From an uncultured Bacteroidales bacterium (lineage in GTDB: Bacteria; Bacteroidota; Bacteroidia; Bacteroidales; P3), in assembly GCA_944321735.1 (NCBI GenBank), contig CALUMK010000025.1, positions 1-40,069 of the forward strand: a DNA stretch of 40,069 bases. Direction: 5' to 3'. Shown here piece after piece: positions 32,484-40,069 of the stretch. Position 1 is the first letter of the stretch; the number at the start of each line of letters is the position of its first letter. Position numbers and translations under genes: made by a program. Under the pieces are notes generated by a model. That model was not told the origin of the DNA and made no database searches. It saw only the letters and a program-made list of their open reading frames with translations.

Positions 32484-33383
32484 TTAAAATGCGATGTAAT
32501 TCTCCGGATCCATCGGACTTCCGTTGTACCAGAGTTCGAAATGCAGGCCGTTGGTATGCCTTAGTTCGGAAGAATTGCCGGTCATGCCGATGGCTTCTCC
32601 TGCCGTGACGAAATCCCCGCTGCGTTTGAACAAGGCAGAGGAGGAAGCATAGATGGAGGTCAGGTTGCCTTCGTGTTGCAGAATCAGGATGTACCCGTTA
32701 TCGGGAGACCAGGATGTGAAGACGACGTTCCCGTCCAAGACGGCTTTGATGACAGCGTTGGTTTCGGTTTCGATATCAACGCCCAAGTGGTGCTTCTGGT
32801 AATCGAATTTTTGCGAGATGTGGCCTTCCACCGGGGCGTAGAACAAGGATTTTTCGGAAGAACCGGAACGGAGAGGGTCGCTGCTACCCAATTGAGTTCC
32901 GCTGGCATCGAGGGTATAGGGGTCTGCGTTTTCTATCTCCAGCCGGAGCAGGGAATCTTCCAGGCTGCGGCGGTACTCGATGTTGTGGTAGTCGCGTAAG
33001 GAGTCGTGTATGGGCTGGATTTCGTCTTCGGGAATGCTTCCGGTGAGCGCGGCATTGAGCGTGCGGAGCATCAGTTTCTGGGCTTCCAGCTGCTGTTGCA
33101 GGGAGTCGAGCCGGATCCGGTCGTTGATGCTCTGTTCTACGAATTCCCGTTTGATGTATCCGGGAACATATTGCCGTATGGGCGTGTAAATGATGATGAC
33201 CATGGTGATGGCGACCACGATAAGGCTGCCCAAGGCGAGCAGTGTCCATAAGTTGAGGCTGGAGAGTTTGAACGACAGCTTTTCGTGAAAGTTCTCGTCC
33301 GTGACCGAAAGCCGGTACTTGTGCCTGACATCGGTAAAGGCTTTTTTCCAGATTTTCTTTATGGAGGGACGTTGCTTTTTCAA
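32484..33383 (-). CDS. Membrane-anchored M23/LytM-fold protein, catalytic histidines replaced
   Basis: This 299-residue protein has a cytoplasmic N-terminus, one transmembrane helix (about 46-66), a coiled-coil stretch (about 85-150) and a LytM/peptidase M23 domain (180-299). The zinc ligands look intact: His199 and Asp203 in HLGVD, and His281 in LHFE. The two catalytic histidines do not: the YAH motif reads YAS (around residue 247) and the first His of HxH is Gly279. Such degenerate LytM proteins, like E. coli EnvC, activate amidases rather than cut peptidoglycan. The start is a TTG at 33383, with no ATG before the membrane helix. dxr follows after 11 bp. Confidence 0.85.
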   Translation of the reverse strand: MKKQRPSIKKIWKKAFTDVRHKYRLSVTDENFHEKLSFKLSSLNLWTLLALGSLIVVAITMVIIIYTPIRQYVPGYIKREFVEQSINDRIRLDSLQQQLEAQKLMLRTLNAALTGSIPEDEIQPIHDSLRDYHNIEYRRSLEDSLLRLEIENADPYTLDASGTQLGSSDPLRSGSSEKSLFYAPVEGHISQKFDYQKHHLGVDIETETNAVIKAVLDGNVVFTSWSPDNGYILILQHEGNLTSIYASSSALFKRSGDFVTAGEAIGMTGNSSELRHTNGLHFELWYNGSPMDPENYIAF

Positions 33384-33766
33384 TTTTGTTTTCTTTTGAA
33401 AGACAGGTTTTTGTGGCGATTTATCGCGGGTGATGCCTGTCTTTGGAAAACCGCTAAGTTACAATTTAATTTCGTATGCAGGGGAAATCGGTCTTTTTTA
33501 TGCTTTTTCTGTGTGCTGTCAGTAGGATGCAAGGCGGGCTGCGAACGGGTGAGATGTTGTATGGGAAGGCGATTGGTTTGGCAAGGCCGCTGTCGATTCG
33601 GCATCTTGGTGCACGTCCTTTGCAAAAAAATCAAAACAGTTTCGTATCTTCGCGTCTTTATAAGCAAGGTGGAGAATGAGGAGGGCGCAAAATCTTGGGT
33701 AATCGAAGGTTTCGTTTTCCTTGTTCGGCATCCACCGGAATATTTATCAAAAAAACCGTATTGACA
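33384..33766. other. Intergenic region between divergent M23 and lysS genes
   Basis: The 383-bp gap contains the likely lysS promoter at 33619-33652. Open frames here have no coding character. I find no convincing minus-strand -7 box for the M23 gene. Confidence 0.6.
33619..33652 (+). promoter_or_regulatory. Bacteroides-type promoter for lysS
   Basis: TTTG (33619-33622) and TATCTTCG (33645-33652) resemble the -33 and -7 boxes, with a 22-bp A-rich spacer, slightly longer than usual. The start of transcription would be near 33660, about 105 bp before the lysS ATG. Confidence 0.55.
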
Positions 33767-35479
33767 ATGGAATTGACAGACCAGGAGATTTTCCGCCGCA
33801 AGGCGAAAGAAGAACTCGAAGCCATGGGCATCAACCCTTATCCGGCTCCCACTTTCGAAGTGAACGTGACCGCCGAGGAGATTGCCCGAAAGTTTCCTCA
33901 GGACAATTCCCTGTTCCAGAACGTAAGCATTGCCGGGCGTATCATGAGCCGCCGGGTGATGGGCGCGGCCTCGTTTGCCGAGTTGCAGGATGCCACAGGG
34001 AGAATCCAGCTGTACATAAAGCGGGACGAAATCTGTCCGGGAGAAGACAAATCGTTGTACAACACGGTTTTCAAGAAGCTGACCGATATCGGGGACATTG
34101 TGGGTGTGAGCGGTTTCGTTTTCGTGACCCAGATGGGCGAGATCAGCATCCATGTGAAGTCGTTCACGATGCTGAGCAAGTCCTTGCGGCCCTTGCCGGT
34201 GGTCAAGGAAAAGGACGGGCAGACTTTCGATGCCTTTACCGACCCCGAACAGCGTTATCGTCAGCGTTATGTGGATTTGATTGTGAACCCGCAAGTACGC
34301 AAGGTGTTCGTGCAGAGGACCAAGTTAGTCAACACGATGCGGGATTTCCTGGCCGAAAAGGGCTATCTGGAAGTGGAAACCCCGATTCTGCAACCCTTGT
34401 ACGGCGGGGCTTCGGCTCGCCCGTTCAAGACGCATCACAATGCTTTGGATACCACGCTTTATCTGCGTATTGCCAATGAGTTGTATCTGAAGCGGCTGAT
34501 TGTGGGCGGTTACGATGGGGTGTTCGAGTTTTCGAAGGATTTCCGCAACGAGGGGATGGACCGCTTCCACAACCCGGAATTCACGCAGATGGAGCTTTAC
34601 GTGGCCTACAAGGATTACGACTGGATGATGAACCTGGTGGAAGAAATGGTGGAAAGGGTGGCTTTGGCGCTGCATGGGACGACCCAGGTGCAGGTGGGCG
34701 AGAACCTGATAGATTTCAAGCGTCCGTGGAAACGTTTCACGATGTTCGAGGCCATCGAGCATTTCACGGGCATCGATGTCTCGGAAATGGACGAAGCCCA
34801 ATTGCGGGAAACGGCTGCGAAACTGAACGTGCCTATCGATGACACGATGGGCAAGGGCAAGCTGATTGACGAGATTTTCGGGGAATGCTGCGAATCCAAG
34901 CTGATTCAGCCCACGTTCATTTACGATTACCCGATCGAGATGTCGCCTCTGACCAAGAAACACCGCAGCAAGCCGGGATTGACCGAGCGTTTCGAGGCTA
35001 TCTGCAACGGCAAGGAGTTGTGCAATGCCTATTCGGAATTGAACGACCCGATTGACCAGAGGGAACGTTTCCAGGCTCAGTTGGAATTGGGCAAGCGGGG
35101 CGACGAGGAAAGCATGGTCCTGGATGAGGATTTCCTGCGAGCCTTGGAGTTCGGCATGCCGCCGACCGCCGGTCTGGGCATCGGCATCGACCGTCTGAGC
35201 ATGATTATGACCAATTCCAACTCGATTCAGGATGTGTTGTTCTTCCCGCAGATGAAACCGGAAAAGAAACCGGAAGTTTCTTCCGATGAGGAATTTGCGG
35301 CGCTGGGCGTGGATGCGGTTTGGATTCCGATGTTGCGCAAGGCAGGCATCCAGACGGTGGCGGCTTTGAAAGAAGCTAATGCTTCCCGGTTGATGAACGA
35401 GCTGAACGGCTTGCGGAAGAAGAACAAGCTGGAGGTTCCGGCTTTGCAGCTGGAGACGGTTGAAGCTTGGCTTAAATAA
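33767..35479 (+). CDS. lysS: Lysyl-tRNA synthetase (class II)
   Basis: This 570-residue enzyme charges tRNA-Lys. It has an N-terminal OB-fold anticodon-binding domain (about residues 55-170) and a class II core with motif 2 [18 protein letters not shown] and motif 3 [14 protein letters not shown]-terminal extension of about 75 residues beyond the E. coli length includes [18 protein letters not shown] and appears to be a Bacteroidota lineage feature. The ATG at 33767 is used, since residues further upstream lie in the leader. LutA-type and PurF-like genes follow on the same strand, the first after 40 bp. Confidence 0.96.
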   Translation: MELTDQEIFRRKAKEELEAMGINPYPAPTFEVNVTAEEIARKFPQDNSLFQNVSIAGRIMSRRVMGAASFAELQDATGRIQLYIKRDEICPGEDKSLYNTVFKKLTDIGDIVGVSGFVFVTQMGEISIHVKSFTMLSKSLRPLPVVKEKDGQTFDAFTDPEQRYRQRYVDLIVNPQVRKVFVQRTKLVNTMRDFLAEKGYLEVETPILQPLYGGASARPFKTHHNALDTTLYLRIANELYLKRLIVGGYDGVFEFSKDFRNEGMDRFHNPEFTQMELYVAYKDYDWMMNLVEEMVERVALALHGTTQVQVGENLIDFKRPWKRFTMFEAIEHFTGIDVSEMDEAQLRETAAKLNVPIDDTMGKGKLIDEIFGECCESKLIQPTFIYDYPIEMSPLTKKHRSKPGLTERFEAICNGKELCNAYSELNDPIDQRERFQAQLELGKRGDEESMVLDEDFLRALEFGMPPTAGLGIGIDRLSMIMTNSNSIQDVLFFPQMKPEKKPEVSSDEEFAALGVDAVWIPMLRKAGIQTVAALKEANASRLMNELNGLRKKNKLEVPALQLETVEAWLK

Positions 35480-35519
35480 ATCCCGGCCTGTGATAACGGG
35501 AGGCCTTTGATATTGGAAT

Positions 35520-36245
35520 ATGAAGAAGAAAGTCGAACTGTTCGTGCCTTGCTGTATCGACCAGCTTTATCCCCAGACGGCTTTCAACACGATAAAGGTG
35601 TTGGAGCATCTGGGGGTGGAGGTGCATTACAATCCGGAACAGACTTGTTGCGGGCAGACGGCTTTCAAGAACGGCTATTGGGACGAGGCCAAGGAAATCG
35701 GCGAGAAGTTCCTGCGCGATTTCAGCTCCGGCTTGCCAGTGGTTTGCCCGTCGGCTTCGTGTGTGGCCTATATCAAGAACTATTACCATAAACTGTTCTT
35801 CAATACCGGATGGCATTTGGAATACCGCAAGCTCAGGGAGAACATATATGAGCTTACGGATTTTATAGTCAATGTGCTGCGGGTGAATGAGGTGGGCGGG
35901 GAGTTCCCGCATAAGGTCACGTACCACAGTGCCTGTTCGGCACTGCGGGAATACGGCTTGGTGGAGGAACCCCGGATTTTGCTGAAGAATGTGAAAGGCT
36001 TGGAGCTGGTCGAGATGGAGAAAGCCGATCAGTGCTGCGGTTTCGGAGGAATGTTCTCGATGACGTTCGAGTCTGTTTCGGTGGCGATGACCGCCCAGAA
36101 ACTGAGCAACGCTTTGGCGACCGAAGCCGAGTATGTGGTTTCTACCGAGGCTACTTGCCTGGCTAATATGGATGCCTATGTCAAGAAGCAGGGCTTGCCG
36201 ATCAAGTGCCTGCATATAGCGGATGTGTTGGCCGCCGGCTTGTGA
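35520..36245 (+). CDS. (Fe-S)-binding protein with two CCG domains (LutA/YkgE type)
   Basis: This 241-residue protein has two cysteine-rich CCG domains. The first includes VPCCIDQ (Cys11-12), CCGQTAFKNG near 43 and a CPSASC motif; the second includes HSACSALREYG and CCGFGGMFSM. The layout matches LutA, part of the LutABC iron-sulfur system for L-lactate oxidation, and the same domains occur in glycolate oxidase and heterodisulfide reductase subunits. The LutB and LutC partners are not adjacent here, so its electron partners are unknown. It lies 40 bp after lysS and 54 bp before the PurF-like gene. Confidence 0.88.
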   Translation: MKKKVELFVPCCIDQLYPQTAFNTIKVLEHLGVEVHYNPEQTCCGQTAFKNGYWDEAKEIGEKFLRDFSSGLPVVCPSASCVAYIKNYYHKLFFNTGWHLEYRKLRENIYELTDFIVNVLRVNEVGGEFPHKVTYHSACSALREYGLVEEPRILLKNVKGLELVEMEKADQCCGFGGMFSMTFESVSVAMTAQKLSNALATEAEYVVSTEATCLANMDAYVKKQGLPIKCLHIADVLAAGL

Positions 36246-36299
36246 TAACGGGCAATCTGCGCAACGAAGCAGATGCCCACCAGAAAACGTTTTTATTAT

Positions 36300-38204
36300 A
36301 TGTCTGAACCAATCAAACACGAATGCGGCATAGCCCTGTTGAGGCTTCGTAAACCGCTTGATTATTACCGCGAGAAGTATGGCGACAGCCTTTACGGTTT
36401 GGGTCGCATGTACCTTCTGATGGAGAAGCAGCATAACCGGGGCCAGGATGGCGCGGGGATGGTGAACATCAAGTTCGGGATGCCGCCGGGTACTACTTAT
36501 ACCGATGTGGTGAAGTCCAATACGGCGACACCTATCAAGGATATTTTCCAGCGGACGTATGCCGACATCGAGAACCGGGTCAAGGGGCATGAGGACCGTT
36601 TGTCGGATATGGCTTGGGTCAAGGACAACCTGCCTTTCAGCGGGGAGCTTTTTTTGGGGCATTTGCGTTACGGTACATTTGGCAAGAACGATATCCGAAA
36701 TATCCATCCGTTCATTCGGGAAAGCAATTGGAAGACCCGTAACCTGATTATAGCCGGGAATTTCAACCTGACCAATATCAACGAGCTTTTCGACCATCTG
36801 GTGGAGTGCGGCCAGCATCCGGTCCAGATGGGCGACACGATAACCGTGCTGGAAAAACTGGCCAAATTCCTGGATCATGAGAACCAACGGCTTTACGATG
36901 AATACAAGGCAAAGGGGCTCAGCAAGATAGAAATCTCGGCCATTATGCCGAAAGCCTTGGATCTGAAGGCGATTGTCAAGAAGATTGCCGAGGATTGGGA
37001 CGGCGGTTTCGTGTTCGGCGGCATGGTGGGCTACGGGGATGCGTTTGTGATCCGCGACCGTCACGGCATCCGTCCGGCTTATTATTATTGCGATGACGAG
37101 GTCTTGGTAGTGGCTTCGGAACGTCCGGTAATCCAGACGGTGTTCAATGTGCCTTTTGAAAAGGTGACGGAGCTGCCGGCCGGTCATATCATCCTTTCGC
37201 GTTATAGCGGGGAGGTGGAAGTCTCGCCTTGCTTGGAACCGGTTGAAAAGCAGACGCCTTGTTCGTTCGAGCATATATATTTCTCCCGGGGAACCGATGC
37301 CCAGATTTACGAGGAGCGCAAGAAGTTGGGAGCTTTGCTGGTGCCGGCCGTTTTGGAGGCGATAGATTACGATTTGGAGAACTGCGTGTTCACTTCGATT
37401 CCCAATACGGCCCAGGTGGCTTATACCGGGATGCGGGATGCGGTTTACGCCTATACCGAGGAGCAGAAAGCCAAGAAGATTGCGGCTTTGGACCATAAGC
37501 CGGATTGGGAAGAACTCAGGAAGATATTGTCGTTCCGGCCCCGGATGGAGCAAATCGTGGTCAAGGATGCCAAGATGCGGACTTTCATTACCGGCGATGA
37601 CCAACGGAACGATTTGGTAAGCCATGTCTATGATGTCACATACGGGCAGGTTCGGACGAATACGGATTCGTTGGTGGCTATCGACGATTCGATTGTACGG
37701 GGTACAACCTTGCGGCAGAGCATCTTGCGGATTTTGGATCGTCTGGCTCCGAAAAAAATCGTCATCGTGTCGTCCGCGCCGCAGATCCGTTATCCGGACT
37801 GTTACGGCATCGATATGGCCAAGCTGAGCGATTTTATTGCGTTCCAGGCGGCTATCGCGCTTTTGAAGGAGAGGGGAATGGACAATGTGATCCAGGAAAC
37901 CTACCAGCTTTGCAAGGCGCAGTTGGATTTGCCGAGGCAGGAAGCGGTGAACCATGTCAAGGCCATTTACGCGCCTTTTACGGATGAAGAGATTTCGGCG
38001 CAGATTGCGCGGATGCTCAAGACCAAGCATATCCGGGCGGAAGTCCAGGTGATATACCAGACGGTGGAGAACCTGCACAAGGCTTGCCCGCAGAACACGG
38101 GGGATTGGTATTTTACCGGGAATTATCCCACGCCGGGCGGCAATCTGGTGGTTTGCCGTTCTTTCGTGAACTATATGGAGAACCGCAACGCGCGGGCGTA
38201 TTGA
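36300..38204 (+). CDS. Amidophosphoribosyltransferase (PurF-like, long form)
   Basis: This 634-residue protein joins an N-terminal class II glutamine amidotransferase domain to a phosphoribosyltransferase domain. The nucleophile is Cys9 in MSEPIKHECGIAL, so an 8-residue leader would have to be removed to expose it. HNRGQDGAGMV and GHLRYGTFG are glutaminase motifs, and VAIDDSIVRGTT is the PRPP loop. The family makes 5-phosphoribosylamine, the first step of purine synthesis. It is about 130 residues longer than E. coli PurF, with extra sequence inside the glutaminase half and at the C-terminus. It may be a second PurF paralogue rather than the main enzyme. ATG 36300 is chosen from the cysteine position. 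Confidence 0.88.
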   Translation: MSEPIKHECGIALLRLRKPLDYYREKYGDSLYGLGRMYLLMEKQHNRGQDGAGMVNIKFGMPPGTTYTDVVKSNTATPIKDIFQRTYADIENRVKGHEDRLSDMAWVKDNLPFSGELFLGHLRYGTFGKNDIRNIHPFIRESNWKTRNLIIAGNFNLTNINELFDHLVECGQHPVQMGDTITVLEKLAKFLDHENQRLYDEYKAKGLSKIEISAIMPKALDLKAIVKKIAEDWDGGFVFGGMVGYGDAFVIRDRHGIRPAYYYCDDEVLVVASERPVIQTVFNVPFEKVTELPAGHIILSRYSGEVEVSPCLEPVEKQTPCSFEHIYFSRGTDAQIYEERKKLGALLVPAVLEAIDYDLENCVFTSIPNTAQVAYTGMRDAVYAYTEEQKAKKIAALDHKPDWEELRKILSFRPRMEQIVVKDAKMRTFITGDDQRNDLVSHVYDVTYGQVRTNTDSLVAIDDSIVRGTTLRQSILRILDRLAPKKIVIVSSAPQIRYPDCYGIDMAKLSDFIAFQAAIALLKERGMDNVIQETYQLCKAQLDLPRQEAVNHVKAIYAPFTDEEISAQIARMLKTKHIRAEVQVIYQTVENLHKACPQNTGDWYFTGNYPTPGGNLVVCRSFVNYMENRNARAY

Positions 38205-38241
38205 GGTTTATCGATGTCTATCGAAGCTTATTGACGCGCGG

Positions 38242-38510
38242 GTGTTGGTAGGGTCGAGGATTGGCACGCCGGACATCATCAATTCGGACATCGTTGATGA
38301 TTCTGCCAATCTGGCAAGGCGTATGATTGGATTACGCTGTGGTTTCCGACAGCTATTTTATGGTTTACCTATAGAAAGAGTACAGGAGAGCTTCGTATGG
38401 AGAGCAATGGATTTATGGAAATCAGTATGTTTATTTGGGAGAAGGAAGATAACAGTGTGGCAAACAATAGATAGGCGATAGCCTTGGGCTTTGTGGGTGG
38501 AGATAACGAG
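38242..38510 (+). pseudogene. Possible decayed gene remnant
   Basis: The 403-bp gap 38205-38607 has no intact gene. Protein-like stretches occur in more than one plus-strand frame (for example SDSYFMVYL in one, YRKSTGELRMESNGF in another) and are broken by stops. This is the look of a frameshifted fragment, with a loose resemblance to the 6-bladed beta-propeller lipoproteins of Bacteroidales. The resemblance is weak and the call is tentative. Confidence 0.25.
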
Positions 38511-38607
38511 AATTCACTTGTATTTCGAGGGAAAGAATACGATGGGTATTGGAGAGTAGGTCGATGCTTTTTTGTTGATATGGAAGGCTCGTTTTGATAC
38601 TTTGCTT

Positions 38608-39888
38608 TCAGACCGCATAAAGCGGTATATTGGTCAAGTTGCCTTGGCGTTTGTAGGGCAGCATGGAGTAACGTTCGGCTTGGAGGTCGGGCCTTTGGGA
38701 GAGGAACTGGCTCAGAGCGTTGGAGCGGACGTTGCCTTCGGCCTTCACCTCGATGGGAATCATTTCTCCTTTCCGTTGGATAAGGAAGTCGATTTCCAAG
38801 CGGGAATCGTCCGTCTTGTGGTAATAAACGGGGGCTATATCCTTGCTTTTCATTTGTTGCAAGACATATTGTTCGGTCATCCCCCCCTTGTATTCCTTGA
38901 AAATGTCGTTCTTGATCAGGATATTGGCCGGGTCGGTTTTAACCAAGGCCCCCATGAGGCCGATGTCCAGCATATAAAGCTTGAAGGCGGAGAGGTCTTC
39001 GTAGATGCTTAAGGGCAATTCCGGTTTTGTGCAGCGGGGGACTTTGTAAATCAAACCGGCATCAATGAGCCATTGGATGGCCATTTCAAAATCGTGGGCT
39101 CGTGCCCCTTTGCGCAATGCTCCGTAGATGAATTTCTTGTTCTCTTTGAACAACTGGGAAGGGATGCTACTCCAGACCATCCGGATTCGCGGCACTTGTT
39201 CCTTGGGGGCGTGTTTGGAGAAATCAAGGCCGTAGCCTTGCAGGATTCCCTCTTGGATATCCCTGACTTCTTGCAGGGCTCCGGTTTCCACGTATTTCTT
39301 GACGGCTTCCGGCATTCCGCCCACGTAATAATACTGCCGGAGCAGGTCGGTGTATTTTTCGTGCAGAAGGTTCAATGTGTCGTAGTCCCGGCTTTGAAGC
39401 AGTTTGCAGGCCTCGTTTTCGCCTTTGGCAAGCAGGAATTCTTCAAAGTTCATAGGGTATAGGTTGATTACGTTGACCTTGCCTACAGGATAGGATACGT
39501 CTTGGTGCAAGGAGATGCCTAACAGGGAACCGGCTACGGCGATATGGTATTCCGGGGCTTCTTCTTTGAAGTATTTCAAGGATTCCAAGGCTTCCGGTAT
39601 GTCTTGGACTTCGTCTAAGATGATGAGTGTGTCATGAGGGGTGATGTCCACTCCGCTTAAGGCTCGCAGGCCTCGCAGGATACGGTCGATGTTGAAATCC
39701 TGGGAAAAAAGTTGCCGTGCCAATTCGTTTTTCCGGCATACGATGTAGGCTTCTTTCCGGTATTCCCGTTTGGCGAATTCCCGGAGAAGCCAGGTCTTTC
39801 CTACTTGTCGGGCACCATGGATCAAGAGAGGTTTTCTATCTGATTTGCTCTTCCATTCTTTAAGTTGTTGTATTGTTGTTCTTTCCAT
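38608..39888 (-). CDS. AAA-family ATPase with DUF4143-type C-terminal domain
   Basis: This 426-residue protein has an AAA_14 P-loop (GARQVGKT, Lys31) and Walker B LIILDEVQD. A central helical region follows, then a DUF4143-like C-terminus with a PD-(D/E)XK-type pattern, EIDFLIQRKGEMIPIEVKA. The ATG at 39888 has a Bacteroides-type -7 box 69 bp upstream. It shares overall layout with the ATPase at 3145-4404 but the two are well diverged. Function is unknown; the nuclease-like fold may be inactive or may act on nucleic acid. No partner gene is visible. Confidence 0.88.
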   Translation of the reverse strand: MERTTIQQLKEWKSKSDRKPLLIHGARQVGKTWLLREFAKREYRKEAYIVCRKNELARQLFSQDFNIDRILRGLRALSGVDITPHDTLIILDEVQDIPEALESLKYFKEEAPEYHIAVAGSLLGISLHQDVSYPVGKVNVINLYPMNFEEFLLAKGENEACKLLQSRDYDTLNLLHEKYTDLLRQYYYVGGMPEAVKKYVETGALQEVRDIQEGILQGYGLDFSKHAPKEQVPRIRMVWSSIPSQLFKENKKFIYGALRKGARAHDFEMAIQWLIDAGLIYKVPRCTKPELPLSIYEDLSAFKLYMLDIGLMGALVKTDPANILIKNDIFKEYKGGMTEQYVLQQMKSKDIAPVYYHKTDDSRLEIDFLIQRKGEMIPIEVKAEGNVRSNALSQFLSQRPDLQAERYSMLPYKRQGNLTNIPLYAV

Positions 39889-39895
39889 GTTTTAA

Positions 39896-39943
39896 CTACA
39901 TTTTTCTGCGGGTCTGTGTCCTGTTTTGCTACATTTTTCCGCA
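39896..39943. repeat. Direct repeats spaced 33 bp in the leader of the second DUF4143 ATPase gene
   Basis: CTACATTTTTCTGC (39896-39909) and CTACATTTTTCCGC (39929-39942) differ at one base and start 33 bp apart. That is the same spacing as the direct-repeat pair before the other DUF4143 ATPase gene. They lie between the predicted start of transcription and the ATG. Confidence 0.6.
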
Positions 39944-39956
39944 CCTGTTTTCATGG

Positions 39957-39964
39957 CAAATATA
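39957..39964 (-). promoter_or_regulatory. Bacteroides-type -7 box for the second DUF4143 ATPase gene
   Basis: On the minus strand this reads TATATTTG, an exact TAnnTTTG match, 69 bp before the ATG at 39888. No clear TTTG -33 box is seen. Confidence 0.5.
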
Positions 39965-40069
39965 CAAAAATCCGACACTTGAATCTTGGATCTGACCTTC
40001 CCTGAATTTGGTTGACACTTTTAGAGCGGTTAAACTAATATACTTTACATATTCACTGACTGGGTTTAC

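Noticed and set aside
35472-38078. An 868-codon minus-strand open frame covering the LutA-type and PurF-like genes
   Set aside because: It spans two well-supported plus-strand genes and their gap and shows no recognisable motifs; its length reflects codon bias on the opposite strand.

Overview
The window comes from a type IX secretion (T9SS)-positive member of the Bacteroidota, most likely the order Bacteroidales. Three proteins end in type A T9SS sorting domains. There are also a gingipain-like C25 protease and a PNGase F-like amidase. Several genes have the Bacteroides-type -7 promoter box TAnnTTTG (TACCTTTG, TATCTTTG), and Shine-Dalgarno signals are weak. Housekeeping genes (fabD, lysS, dxr, rseP, folA, manA) are mixed with surface-export and accessory genes. 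I saw no rRNA, tRNA, CRISPR array or recognisable insertion sequence.

Layout. 1-2948: 3' part of a secreted leucine-rich-repeat protein, ending at a strong bidirectional hairpin. 3145-6115 (minus): two ATPase/nuclease-fold accessory genes, a DUF4143-type AAA protein and an AAA-ATPase-like/DUF1703 protein. 6366-7247: fabD. 7366-16272: a sugar-nucleotide and envelope-glycan cluster, rfbH-rfbF-rfbG-SDR-TPP enzyme-HpcH/HpaI aldolase-HAD phosphatase-GT2. It should start from CDP-glucose and make a CDP-3,6-dideoxyhexose that is perhaps C-branched. 16386-20316: secreted PNGase F-like amidase, then folA and manA. 20394-21875: a CPA1-type cation/proton antiporter, followed by two large hairpin repeats that share an identical 30-nt core.

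22337-29445 is the most interesting block. A LytTR-like response regulator (plus) converges on, and overlaps, a LytS-like histidine kinase (minus), which is preceded in its operon by a Cys/His-rich lipoprotein. Divergent from that operon is a three-gene operon: a secreted protein with a self-cleaving S74 (endosialidase-type) chaperone domain, a C25 cysteine protease, and a PrcB-like lipoprotein. The 518-bp region between the two operons carries four copies of an 11-bp element (CATTTTAGCCA and variants) as two tandem pairs in opposite orientation. This suggests that one regulator, plausibly the LytTR-like protein, controls both operons.

29446-29836 holds a rho-independent terminator and a nested inverted repeat containing the rseP stop codon. 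29837-33383 (minus): M23-fold membrane protein, dxr, rseP. 33767-38204 (plus): lysS, a LutA-type CCG-domain protein, and a long amidophosphoribosyltransferase. 38205-38607 has no intact gene, only a possible decayed remnant. 38608-39888 (minus): a second DUF4143-type AAA ATPase.
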